Assembly (NCBI RefSeq): GCF_029854195.1
Contig: NZ_CP122960.1
Coordinates: 186,001 to 250,000, forward strand
Direction: 5' to 3'
Length of the DNA: 64,000 nucleotides
Source: Amylibacter sp. IMCC11727
GTDB lineage: Bacteria; Pseudomonadota; Alphaproteobacteria; Rhodobacterales; Rhodobacteraceae
This document shows, piece after piece, positions 1-7,899 of the stretch (position 1 is the first letter of the stretch; each line of letters begins with the position of its first letter). The notes beneath the pieces were generated by a model. That model was not told the origin of the DNA and made no database searches. It was given only the letters and a program-made list of their open reading frames with translations. Made by a program: the position numbers and the translations under genes.

Positions 1-774
1 CCATTTGCTGATGGTGTTTTGCCAACCGAAGATACGCCGCAGAATATTCGGCGCACGGTGTTTGCCATGGGAGGTGAGCAAACCGTGGCAGAGGTGCGGT
101 CTGGCATCGCGGATCAATTGGAACGATCTGGATACGACGAGATATTATCCTGCGTTGCCCGAGACTGTGGCGGGTATGATTTTCGATTTGCCATTGATGT
201 CGTGGACGAGCCGATGATGCGCGTGGATTTGCGTGATTTTCAGTTCATCACGGCCAAACAAACGGTTACGGAAAATCCCGCCTTTGTGACGTTTTTGTTA
301 AGTAAGTCGCCTGTGTCCGTTTACGTGCAAATGACGGAGTACCGCCCAACACCAGCAGATGGCGCATTGGTGGATACTGTTGAAACAGGGCCTGTGGCGT
401 CGATTGGCACTCCTTTGGAAATTACGGGGGATGTTTCGACGGTTTTGGAAGGTCTGACGTTTGACGCGGGCAGCACAACGTTGGGGGCTGATCCAAATGG
501 GGCGTTGGCTGCGTTGGCCGAAAAACTGAAATCAGATGAAAGTTTGCGGGTTCTATTGGTTGGGCATTCTGACATGTCAGGATCGCTTGAAGGGAATATC
601 ACGGTATCGCGGAAGCGGGCCGAGTCTGTACGCGCGGCGTTGATTAATGACCATGGGATTTCGGCAGATCGGTTGGAGGCGCATGGCGTTGGGTTTTTAT
701 CGCCGCGCGCTACCAATGAAACCGAAGAGGGCGCACAAAAAAACCGCCGTGTTGAGGCGGTTTTTTCGAGATAA
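1..774 (+). CDS. OmpA-domain protein, 5' end outside window
   Basis: The reading frame is open from the first base, so the start lies upstream; about 257 residues are visible. The C-terminal third is an OmpA-like peptidoglycan-binding domain, with the typical LTFDAGSTTL strand, LLVGHSDMSGS, a run of SRKRAESVRAAL and the closing QKNRRVEAVF. Such domains bind diaminopimelate in the periplasm and tether envelope proteins to the cell wall. The part before it is not one I recognise, and no signal peptide can be judged because the N-terminus is missing. A TTG at 19 could be a start but has no ribosome binding site. The last codons coincide with a terminator hairpin. Good confidence for the domain, none for the precise role. 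Confidence 0.8.
   Translation, partial: PFADGVLPTEDTPQNIRRTVFAMGGEQTVAEVRSGIADQLERSGYDEILSCVARDCGGYDFRFAIDVVDEPMMRVDLRDFQFITAKQTVTENPAFVTFLLSKSPVSVYVQMTEYRPTPADGALVDTVETGPVASIGTPLEITGDVSTVLEGLTFDAGSTTLGADPNGALAALAEKLKSDESLRVLLVGHSDMSGSLEGNITVSRKRAESVRAALINDHGISADRLEAHGVGFLSPRATNETEEGAQKNRRVEAVFSR
738..766. terminator. Intrinsic terminator overlapping the end of the OmpA gene
   Basis: AAAAAACCGCC (738-748) pairs perfectly with GGCGGTTTTTT (756-766) across a 7-base loop. The T run serves the rightward transcript and the A run gives a T run on the other strand, so it can also stop the leftward LysR gene. The hairpin lies before the stop codon (772-774) and encodes residues KNRRVEAVF. Confidence 0.85.
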
Positions 775-807
775 AGGTTTGATGAGGCGTCAAACCCCGA
801 TCTGTTT

Positions 808-1716
808 TTAGCCCCAGTCTTCTGGACCTTTTTGTTTGAAATGCTCCACCAAGAAGTCGATGAAAGCACGCAGCTTTGGCTTTGTGTAAAGGCCAGGAGG
901 GTAGACCACGTGGACGCCGAGTGTTTCAACTGGCAGTTCAGGAAGAACCGCTTTCAAACGACCATCTTCAACAGCTTCATGGTACAAAAAGCTGGGCAGG
1001 TAGGCGATGCCGAGACCTGCTTCGGCGGCTTGTAGCAAAGATTGTCCATCGTTCACCGTTAGAGAACCACCAGCACGGATCAGGCGTTTTTCACCAGATG
1101 CAGATGTGATTTTCCATGCGTTGCCCGAAGATTGGTTCGAGAAATGTAGTAGCTTGTGCTGCGCCAGATCGTCGATTTTCTGCGGAACACCATGTTCATA
1201 GAAATATTTCGGGGACCCGATCACACGCATGTTGGTTTCGGCCAGTTTCCGGGCCCGAAGGGATGAATCCTGCATCTCGCCAATGCGGATCGCCAGATCA
1301 AACCCTTCGGACAAAAGGTCAACGTTGCGGTTTGACAGAACCATGTTGACGTTAATTTCGGGATAGCGGTTCAAGAACGCGCCAAGTGCTTTGGAAATGT
1401 GGTTCACACCAAAGTCGGAGGTAGCGGACAAACGCAAGGAGCCGCGCGGCGTGGACTGCATGGATGTGACCATTGCGTCTGCTTCGCCAGCATCGTCGAG
1501 AACCTGACGTGCCTTATCATAATACGCGAGACCGATTTCTGTCGGGCTTACGCGGCGGGTTGTGCGGTTCAAAAGACGTGCGCCAAGGCGTGCTTCTAAT
1601 GATGACACATGCTTAGAAATTGCTGATTTTGACAGGCCCATTTTGCGGGCTGCATCTGTGAAACCGCCAAGGTCTACGACACTGGCGAAGGCTTCCATTT
1701 CGGTTAACCGATCCAT
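808..1716 (-). CDS. LysR-family transcriptional regulator
   Basis: 302 residues, the usual LysR length. Residues 1-60 form the winged helix-turn-helix (AARKMGLSKSAISKHVSSLE is the recognition region); residues about 90-295 are the periplasmic-binding-protein-like effector domain. The sequence resembles the CrgA/DhcR branch of short-spacer LysR proteins. It is divergent from the aminotransferase/glutamine-synthetase pair, the classical arrangement for a LysR protein controlling its neighbour, so polyamine or amine catabolism is a reasonable but unproved target. ATG at 1716 is preceded by GAGG nine bases upstream. Its 3' end shares the bidirectional terminator at 738-766. Confidence 0.88.
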   Translation of the reverse strand: MDRLTEMEAFASVVDLGGFTDAARKMGLSKSAISKHVSSLEARLGARLLNRTTRRVSPTEIGLAYYDKARQVLDDAGEADAMVTSMQSTPRGSLRLSATSDFGVNHISKALGAFLNRYPEINVNMVLSNRNVDLLSEGFDLAIRIGEMQDSSLRARKLAETNMRVIGSPKYFYEHGVPQKIDDLAQHKLLHFSNQSSGNAWKITSASGEKRLIRAGGSLTVNDGQSLLQAAEAGLGIAYLPSFLYHEAVEDGRLKAVLPELPVETLGVHVVYPPGLYTKPKLRAFIDFLVEHFKQKGPEDWG

Positions 1717-2069
1717 AACTCATTACCTCATTACTGAATTACTCAACTGTGCCGTTTATCGGGGGGGAATGCGTCACCAATTTGGAAACAAAAGGACATT
1801 CCGCGGTTTAAATTGGGAATTGTTGGGGCAACGTGCACAATGAAACAATTCATATTTCTAAGGAAACAACGCGGAGTCCCCTTATTTTATTCGGTTTATT
1901 TGAACTGAAAAAAGGCAGCCGATGACACAATCCAGTGATGGGGTCGTTATTGATGCCCAATTGTGGTCAATTAGCAAAGTCGACTCCGTAGCGGTGGAAT
2001 CGGAAATATGGGTTGACCACTCGCAAGAGTTATATCACGGCTATGGCGTATAAAACGGAGGCCCGCACC
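1717..2069. promoter_or_regulatory. Divergent control region, LysR gene / aminotransferase
   Basis: A 353-base gap without a convincing gene. Three ATTAC words recur with an exact 8-base period at 1722, 1730 and 1738, just upstream of the LysR start. An inverted repeat GAATTGTT (1817-1824) / AACAATTC (1844-1851) with a 19-base spacer lies further in. Either could be a regulator site; no clear -10/-35 pair was identified. ACGGAG at 2055-2060 is the ribosome binding site that fixes the aminotransferase start at 2070. Confidence 0.45.
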
Positions 2070-3467
2070 ATGAACAAGCAAACACTGCTCAATCACCGAC
2101 CAACTGACGAATTGGTGGCGTTGAACGCTGCACACCATATCCAGCCCTTTGCAAATGGTGCCGTGACCAAGACAACTGGCAGCCGCGTTATCACGCGGGC
2201 AGATGGTGTTTATATGTTCGATAGCGAAGGCCACCGCATTCTGGACGGTATGGCAGGGTTGTGGTGTGTGAACATCGGGTATGGCCGAAACGAACTGGCG
2301 GATGTGGCCCAACGCCAGATGCAGCAGCTGCCCTATTACAATACGTTCTTTCAAACCACGCATCCGCCTGTGGTGGAACTGGCCACAAAGATAGCGGAGT
2401 TGACGCCTGGAGATTTGAACCATGTGTTCTTTGGCAATTCAGGGTCAGATGCCAACGATACGAACATCCGTTTGGTGCGTCATTACTGGGCATCCAAAGG
2501 GAAGCCGACCAAACAAGTGATCATTTCCCGTGAAAACGCGTATCACGGATCCACTGTCGCCGCGACCGCGCTGGGCGGTATGGCGCATATGCACGTCCAA
2601 GGGGCCGAAGGAATTGCGGGGCTTGCACATATTTCACAACCTTACTGGTGGGTTGGTGGGGGCGATATGTCACCCGAAGACTACGGCCTGAAATGCGCAG
2701 CAGAGCTGGAAGCCAAAATCAATGAGCTGGGCGAAGACAATGTAGCCGCGTTCATTGCGGAACCTGTGCAGGGTGCAGGTGGTGTGATTGTACCCCCAAG
2801 CACCTATTGGCCCGAAATTCAGCGCATTTGTGATGCCTATGACATTCTGCTGATCGCGGATGAAGTGATTTGTGGGTTTGGGCGCACGGGTAATTGGTTT
2901 GGCTCTGAAACTTACAACATCCGTCCTGACATTATGACCATCGCCAAAGGGCTGTCATCTGGGTACATGCCGATTTCAGGATCCGTGGTCAGTGACCGCA
3001 TCGCGGAAGAGTTTGCACAGAAGGGTGGCGATTTCTTCCACGGTTATACCTATTCTGGGCATCCTGTGGCAGCGGCGGTTGCGTTGGAAAACCTGCGCAT
3101 TCTGGAAGAAGAGAAAATCGTCGAACATGCGGCGAACCTGTCGCCTTATTTCGCCGAGAAGTGGACGTCTCTTGGGGATCACCCGTTGGTGGGTGAGGTG
3201 CGGATTTCTGGTTTGATGAGCGCAATGCAACTGACGCCAGATTCTAACAGCCGTGCGCCATTTGCGCAGCCTGGAAGCATCGGAAAAATCTTTAAAGATA
3301 TCGCGCCTGAAAACGGTGTGATGTTGCGTGCTGTGAAAGATAGTATTGCATGTTCACCGCCGTTGGTGATTACCGAAGCCGAAGTGGATGAACTGGTGGC
3401 CGCGGCCTGGAAGACGCTGGATCAAACACAAGAGAAGGCGAAAGCAGAGGGATTGTTAACCGCGTGA
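2070..3467 (+). CDS. spuC: Class III aminotransferase, putrescine (SpuC-like) type
   Basis: 465 residues; PLP-dependent class III transaminase. The overall pattern follows SpuC putrescine:pyruvate aminotransferases: GMAGLWCVNIGYGR near the N-terminus, FFGNSGSDANDTN, EPVQGAGGVIVPP, ADEVICGFGRTG and the PLP lysine in TIAKGLSSGY (Lys293). It would convert putrescine and pyruvate to 4-aminobutanal and alanine. An in-frame ATG at 2013 gives a longer form, but only the ATG at 2070 has an ACGGAG at proper spacing, and the family begins near here. The stop overlaps the next start (TGATG), so the two genes are translationally coupled. Related diamine or beta-alanine transaminases are the main alternative. 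Confidence 0.82.
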   Translation: MNKQTLLNHRPTDELVALNAAHHIQPFANGAVTKTTGSRVITRADGVYMFDSEGHRILDGMAGLWCVNIGYGRNELADVAQRQMQQLPYYNTFFQTTHPPVVELATKIAELTPGDLNHVFFGNSGSDANDTNIRLVRHYWASKGKPTKQVIISRENAYHGSTVAATALGGMAHMHVQGAEGIAGLAHISQPYWWVGGGDMSPEDYGLKCAAELEAKINELGEDNVAAFIAEPVQGAGGVIVPPSTYWPEIQRICDAYDILLIADEVICGFGRTGNWFGSETYNIRPDIMTIAKGLSSGYMPISGSVVSDRIAEEFAQKGGDFFHGYTYSGHPVAAAVALENLRILEEEKIVEHAANLSPYFAEKWTSLGDHPLVGEVRISGLMSAMQLTPDSNSRAPFAQPGSIGKIFKDIAPENGVMLRAVKDSIACSPPLVITEAEVDELVAAAWKTLDQTQEKAKAEGLLTA

Positions 3468-4810
3468 TGACACCAAAAGACACCGCCACCGATTGGATCG
3501 CGAAACACCCGACTGTAAAAACTGTGCAAGCGGGTGCTTATGATCTGAACGGTCAGCTTCGTGGCAAGCGTATGCCAATCCAAAACCTTGAAAAGGTGCT
3601 GGATGGCAAATTGCGGATGCCTGTTTCGCTGGCGGTGGTCGATGTCTGGGGGAATGACGTTGAAGACAACGCCTTGGTGTTTGAAACAGGTGATGGGGAC
3701 GGTGTTTGCTCGCCAACAGAGCACGGAATCGTTTTGAACAATTTGGGCGCGGCGCCCAGCGCCTTTGTTCAATTGGAATTTGCCGATGAAACAGGCGCGC
3801 CGTTTTTAGCGGACCCGCGTCAGGCGTTAAAGTCTGTTGTGGAGCGTTTTACGGCAAAGGGCCTAACAGTTGTTGTGGCAACGGAGTTGGAATTTTACCT
3901 GACGGATCCAGAAAGTGACTTTGTGTCCAGCCAAGTGTCTGGGCGCACGTCTGATCGGTATGCAACCGTTTCGTTGGAAGAATTGGACCACTATGAGCCG
4001 ATTCTAAACGATGTGTATCGCCATTGCGAAGAACAGGGTATCCCAGCGGATGCTGCGATATCGGAAAATGGCACGGGGCAGTTTGAAATCAATCTGAACC
4101 ATGTGCCTGATCCGATGCGGGCAGCCGATGATGCCATGGCATTTAAGCGGATTGTTCGGTCAGTGGCGCGGTCCCATGGAAAGCAAGCGACATTTATGGC
4201 CAAACCGTTCGGGGATCGGTCTGGTAGTGGATTGCACGTGCATTTTTCGATTCTGGATAAAGATGGGAACAACATCTTTGCGGATGGGACGGACAAGGGA
4301 TCAGCGGAGCTCCGACACGCGGTGACGGGTTTGTTGAATGCGATGCCTGACAGTATGGCGATTTTTGCGCCGCATCTTAATTCCTATCGCCGATTTGCGC
4401 CCATGAGCCATGCCCCAAGTGCAGTGGCATGGGGGTATGAAAACCGCACAGTTGCGGTGCGCATTCCAGGTGGACCAGATGCGGCGCGGCGCATTGAGCA
4501 TCGCGTAGCAGGTGCAGATGCCAACCCATATTTGGTATTGGCTTGTGTATTGGGTGCTGCATTGCGCGGTATGGAAGATGGGGTGGAGCCCCCTGCCCCA
4601 ACCGTTGGTGATGGGTACGCCCCTGATCTGCCGCAACTGCCCAAGGTTTGGGAAAATGCTGTTGTAGCATTCGAAGCCAGTGACGCGATGGCAGCAATCT
4701 TTGATCCGATTTTGATTGAAAGTTTTGCCAAGGCCAAACGTCAGGAAATGGCAAAATTCGCTGCTGTAGTCAGTGACTTTGAGCGCAGCACTTATGCGGA
4801 TTTTGTTTAG
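3467..4810 (+). CDS. puuA: Glutamine-synthetase-family enzyme, gamma-glutamylputrescine synthetase-like
   Basis: 447 residues. Glutamine synthetase fold: N-terminal beta-grasp (DLNGQLRGKRMP) and catalytic domain with ATELEFYL, ENGTGQFEINL, FMAKPFGDRSGSGLHVHFS and NRTVAVRIPGG. The family includes PuuA/SpuI, which joins glutamate to putrescine with ATP, the first step of the glutamylated putrescine pathway. The pairing with the SpuC-like aminotransferase supports a polyamine role. A GTG three bases upstream (3464) is an alternative start; ATG 3467 overlaps the upstream stop as TGATG. Substrate is inferred; other gamma-glutamylamide synthetases share the fold. Confidence 0.78.
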   Translation: MTPKDTATDWIAKHPTVKTVQAGAYDLNGQLRGKRMPIQNLEKVLDGKLRMPVSLAVVDVWGNDVEDNALVFETGDGDGVCSPTEHGIVLNNLGAAPSAFVQLEFADETGAPFLADPRQALKSVVERFTAKGLTVVVATELEFYLTDPESDFVSSQVSGRTSDRYATVSLEELDHYEPILNDVYRHCEEQGIPADAAISENGTGQFEINLNHVPDPMRAADDAMAFKRIVRSVARSHGKQATFMAKPFGDRSGSGLHVHFSILDKDGNNIFADGTDKGSAELRHAVTGLLNAMPDSMAIFAPHLNSYRRFAPMSHAPSAVAWGYENRTVAVRIPGGPDAARRIEHRVAGADANPYLVLACVLGAALRGMEDGVEPPAPTVGDGYAPDLPQLPKVWENAVVAFEASDAMAAIFDPILIESFAKAKRQEMAKFAAVVSDFERSTYADFV

Positions 4811-4913
4811 TAAGACAACAATCCCTTATTCATTCTTTTCCTAGGGTGCCGCGTTTGCTAGCCTGTAGAAGCTCACGCTGATGTCGGGCAACGGAGATTT
4901 TATGTATACGATT

Positions 4914-4987
4914 GCGGGAAACCGCTAAATCCCAAAAGGGATTGTGATTGAAAACAGGGTGACTGATTATCAGTACGCCCTCCTTTT
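4914..4987 (+). terminator. Hairpin series ending in a terminator-like stem
   Basis: Three consecutive stems lie downstream of the glutamine-synthetase-like gene: GCGG-GAAA-CCGC (4914-4925, GNRA tetraloop), ATCCC...GGGAT (4929-4942), and a long stem AGGGTGACTGA / TCAGTACGCCCT (4956-4981, one bulge) followed by CCTTTT. The last could end the upstream operon or act as an attenuator before the acetyltransferase. A possible 8-codon ORF with a GGAG site (ATG at 4902) overlaps the first stem. Confidence 0.5.
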
Positions 4988-5058
4988 CGTGTGACCAAAC
5001 AAACGACCTAAGGCACATGAAACAATCGGCCATCAAAGGTGGCTGTACTCAGAAAGAT

Positions 5059-5523
5059 ATGAATATGAAAATTCGTAAAACAAAGTCCGAAGACGTTCGG
5101 GACCTCCAAACTGTTCTTGAAGGCACAGAGCTGTTTCCAAGCGAAATGCTGCCAGACATGGTGGCTGGGTTTTTACAAAACCAAGACAGTGGCGATTTGT
5201 GGCTAACGGCGGAACAGGACGGTAAAGCAGTAGGGTTTTGCTATGCCTTGCCAGAACAATTGACCGAGGCAACTTGGAATATGCTGGCGATTGCGGTTTT
5301 GCCTGATGTGCAAAGCAATGGGATCGGTGCTGAATTGGTGCAGCAGATGGAAACAGAGATTTGTGCGGTCGGTGGTCGTATTCTGATCGTTGATACATCT
5401 GGCACTGAGGCATTTGCTAAGACACGCGCGTTTTATCTGAAGAATGGATATGACGCAGAAGCCCGAATTCGGGATTTCTGGGCGAACGGAGATGATAAAG
5501 TGATCTTTCGCAAAGCGCTTTGA
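5059..5523 (+). CDS. GNAT-family N-acetyltransferase
   Basis: About 154 residues. The N-terminus MKIRKTKSEDVRDLQ is typical of GNAT proteins, and LAIAVLPDVQSNGIGAELVQQME is the acetyl-CoA pyrophosphate-binding motif A (R/Q-x-x-G-x-G/A). AFYLKNGYDAEARIRDFW is the C-terminal motif B region. The substrate cannot be read from sequence. The frame extends up to ATG 5017, but GNAT homology begins at the MNMKIRK segment, so a start at 5059 or 5065 is preferred; ribosome binding sites are weak for all. It follows the putrescine genes but is separated by the terminator-like hairpins, so a role as polyamine acetyltransferase is only a guess. Confidence 0.75.
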   Translation: MNMKIRKTKSEDVRDLQTVLEGTELFPSEMLPDMVAGFLQNQDSGDLWLTAEQDGKAVGFCYALPEQLTEATWNMLAIAVLPDVQSNGIGAELVQQMETEICAVGGRILIVDTSGTEAFAKTRAFYLKNGYDAEARIRDFWANGDDKVIFRKAL

Positions 5524-5534
5524 TTAACGCGACG

Positions 5535-5559
5535 GCGGTTCCGCGCAGTGCGGGACCGC
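5535..5559 (+). terminator. Hairpin after the acetyltransferase gene
   Basis: GCGGTTCCGC (5535-5544) pairs with GCGGGACCGC (5550-5559) with one G-U wobble. It follows the acetyltransferase stop by 12 bases. The T tract is poor (TTCCCCTT), so it is a candidate terminator only. Confidence 0.5.
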
Positions 5560-5565
5560 TTCCCC

Positions 5566-5594
5566 TTGCGCTTTTTGATTCGATCCCCTATATC
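5566..5594 (+). promoter_or_regulatory. Sigma-70-type promoter for the rimP-nusA-infB operon
   Basis: TTGCGC at 5566-5571 and TATATC at 5589-5594 are separated by exactly 17 bases. The expected transcript start near 5601 gives a leader of about 95 bases containing the hairpin at 5650-5672. Confidence 0.6.
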
Positions 5595-5649
5595 CCAATC
5601 AACAGCGGTAAGACTGGCTTCCACCCCCAGACTTCCATCGGAATTTGCG

Positions 5650-5672
5650 ACGGGCCCTGCGCCCGTTTTTTT
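5650..5672 (+). terminator. Terminator-like hairpin in the rimP leader
   Basis: ACGGGC (5650-5655) pairs with GCCCGT (5661-5666), and the 3' arm runs straight into a T tract that ends at 5672. It lies downstream of the predicted promoter and only 24 bases before the rimP ATG, so it would act as a leader attenuator rather than as the end of an upstream gene. Confidence 0.65.
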
Positions 5673-5695
5673 GTGTCTTAAAGGATGCGTACAAT

Positions 5696-6259
5696 ATGTC
5701 TGATCTGATCGCGAAAGCGGCCATTGATAAGAGAATTGCAGAGATCGTGCAGCCCGTGATCGAGGATCTGGGTTATGAATTGGTGCGCCTGCGTTTGATC
5801 ACAGGCAAGCAGACCGTCATGCAAATTATGGCAGAACGTCCCGAAGGTGGGATCGAAGTGGATGATTGCGCCAAAATCTCGACCGAGGTGTCGGCGATTT
5901 TAGATGTCGAAGACCCTGTTGAAGGCGAATACGCGTTGGAAGTTTCCAGCCCAGGTATTGATCGCCCGTTAACACGGTTGAAGGATTTTGAAACCTTTGA
6001 AGGCTATGAAGCCAAGATCGAGACATCAGAATTGATTGATGGTCAGCGTCGGTTCAAAGGGGAATTGCGTGGGGTTCAGGACGGCGAAGTTCTGATTGAA
6101 ATCCAGCAGGGAATTATCGGGTTGCAGTTTGACTGGCTTTCAGATGCGAAGCTGGTTCTGACGGATGCCCTGATCGAAGAGAGTTTGAAGGCCCGCAAAG
6201 ATGGTGGGTTGGACGAAAGCAAGTTTGACGACATTGAAACCGAAGAGGACGCGTCATGA
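5696..6259 (+). CDS. rimP: Ribosome maturation factor RimP
   Basis: 187 residues. RimP assists maturation of the 30S subunit in the cytoplasm. Two domains are visible: the N-terminal alpha/beta domain (IVQPVIEDLGYELVRLRL, then EVSAILDVEDPVEGEYALEVSSPGIDRPL, the family hallmark) and a C-terminal SH3-like barrel (ELRGVQDGEVLIEIQ) with an acidic tail. ATG 5696 has AAAGGA about 11 bases upstream; a TTG at 5645 in the same frame lies in the leader hairpin and is not used. The stop overlaps the nusA ATG by four bases (ATGA). First gene of the classical rimP-nusA-infB operon. Confidence 0.95.
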   Translation: MSDLIAKAAIDKRIAEIVQPVIEDLGYELVRLRLITGKQTVMQIMAERPEGGIEVDDCAKISTEVSAILDVEDPVEGEYALEVSSPGIDRPLTRLKDFETFEGYEAKIETSELIDGQRRFKGELRGVQDGEVLIEIQQGIIGLQFDWLSDAKLVLTDALIEESLKARKDGGLDESKFDDIETEEDAS

Positions 6260-7881
6260 GCATTACCAGTGCAAACCGTTTGGAATTGTTGCAAATCGCA
6301 GATGCAGTTGCCCGTGAAAAAATGATCGACCCCGATCTGGTGTTGCAGGCGATGGAAGAATCCTATGCCAAAGCTGCCAAATCAAAGTACGGCCCAGAAC
6401 TGGACATCCGTGCCAAGATTGATCGCAAATCGGGCGAGCTGGAAATGACGCGCGTGCGCGAAGTTGTGGCAGAGGTGGAAAACCACTTTACCGAGATGAC
6501 AGTGCGCGATGCAGAAGCGCATTTGGACAACCCTGAAGTGGGTGACTGGGTGATTGACGAACTGCCACCGATGGATTTCGGCCGGATCGCCGCGCAATCT
6601 GCCAAACAAGTGATCCTGCAAAAAGTGCGCGAAGCAGAGCGTGAGCGTCAGTACGACGAATTCAAAGACCGCGAAGGAACAATCATCAACGGTTTGGTTA
6701 AACGCGTGGAATACGGCAACGTTATCGTGGACGTGGGCCGCGGCGAAGCCGTGCTGCGCCGTGATCAGTTGATCAACCGCGAATTGTTCCGCAATGGCGA
6801 CCGTATCCGTGCGTATATCAAAGAAGTGCGTTCCGAAATGCGTGGGCCGCAAATCTTCCTGTCTCGGACAGCGCCTGAATTCATGGCAGAGCTGTTTAAA
6901 ATGGAAGTGCCAGAAATCTATGATGGTATCATCGAGATCAAAGCGGTTGCCCGTGATCCAGGGTCCCGTGCGAAAATCGGTGTTATCTCTTTTGATAACT
7001 CCATTGATCCAGTGGGTGCTTGTGTGGGTATGCGCGGCAGCCGTGTGCAGGCCGTTGTGAACGAATTGCAGGGTGAAAAGATCGACATCATTCCTTGGAA
7101 TGACGATGCGCCTACGTTCCTTGTGAACGCGTTGCAGCCTGCCGAAGTGGCAAAGGTTGTTTTGGACGACGAAGCAGAACGCATCGAAGTTGTTGTGCCT
7201 GATGATCAACTGTCCTTGGCCATTGGTCGCCGTGGTCAGAACGTGCGTTTGGCATCCCAGCTGACCGGTCTTGATATCGACATCATGACAGAAGCTGAAG
7301 AATCAGAGCGTCGCCAGAAAGAATTCGAAGTGCGCTCCAAACTGTTCATGGAAACCATGAACGTGGACGAAGTTGTGGCCCAATTGCTGGTGTCAGAAGG
7401 CTTTGCCACGCTGGAAGAGGTTGCGTACGTCGAAGTGGATGAATTGCTGACCATCGAAGGGTTCGATCAGGACACTGCCGATGAATTGCAGGCCCGTGCG
7501 CGCGAATCTTTGGATGAAATGAACGCAAAAGCATTGGAAGCGGCCAAAGAATTGGGTGTGGAACAATCGCTGATCGACTTCGAAGGTTTGACACCGCAGA
7601 TGATGGTGGCTTTGGCCGAAGACGGCGTGAAAACGCTCGAAGATTTCGCGACTTGTGCGGATTGGGAACTGGCTGGTGGATATACCACTATTGATGGCGA
7701 ACGTGTGAAAGACGAAGGTCTGCTGGAATCATTCGATGTGACCTTGGCTGAAGCTCAAGAGCTGGTCATGACAGCTCGTTTGATGCTGGGTTGGGTCACA
7801 GAAGAGCAAATGGCCGAAGACGCTGCTGCCGAAGAAGGCGAAGCGGAAGACGGCGAAGCATCCGAGGAGTCCGAAGTCTGA
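6256..7881 (+). CDS. nusA: Transcription termination/antitermination factor NusA
   Basis: 541 residues. NusA binds RNA polymerase and modulates pausing, termination and antitermination. In order: N-terminal polymerase-binding domain (1 to about 130), S1 domain (REGTIINGLVKRVEYGNVIV onwards, about 137-200), two KH domains (SRAKIGVISFDNSIDPVGAC and DDQLSLAIGRRGQNVRLASQ), then acidic repeats in the C-terminal part (LLVSEGFATLEEVAYVEVDE; LIDFEGLTPQMMVALAEDGV) and a very acidic tail. The presence of C-terminal repeats resembles the E. coli form. Coupled to rimP by ATGA. The leader hairpin upstream of rimP makes NusA-dependent feedback an attractive inference. Confidence 0.97.
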   Translation: MSITSANRLELLQIADAVAREKMIDPDLVLQAMEESYAKAAKSKYGPELDIRAKIDRKSGELEMTRVREVVAEVENHFTEMTVRDAEAHLDNPEVGDWVIDELPPMDFGRIAAQSAKQVILQKVREAERERQYDEFKDREGTIINGLVKRVEYGNVIVDVGRGEAVLRRDQLINRELFRNGDRIRAYIKEVRSEMRGPQIFLSRTAPEFMAELFKMEVPEIYDGIIEIKAVARDPGSRAKIGVISFDNSIDPVGACVGMRGSRVQAVVNELQGEKIDIIPWNDDAPTFLVNALQPAEVAKVVLDDEAERIEVVVPDDQLSLAIGRRGQNVRLASQLTGLDIDIMTEAEESERRQKEFEVRSKLFMETMNVDEVVAQLLVSEGFATLEEVAYVEVDELLTIEGFDQDTADELQARARESLDEMNAKALEAAKELGVEQSLIDFEGLTPQMMVALAEDGVKTLEDFATCADWELAGGYTTIDGERVKDEGLLESFDVTLAEAQELVMTARLMLGWVTEEQMAEDAAAEEGEAEDGEASEESEV

Positions 7882-7899
7882 TGCGTCAGACTTTGGGAT

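Noticed and set aside
6382..7209. Antisense open frame opposite nusA
   Set aside because: Shadow of a conserved gene, His/Phe-rich translation without domain features.
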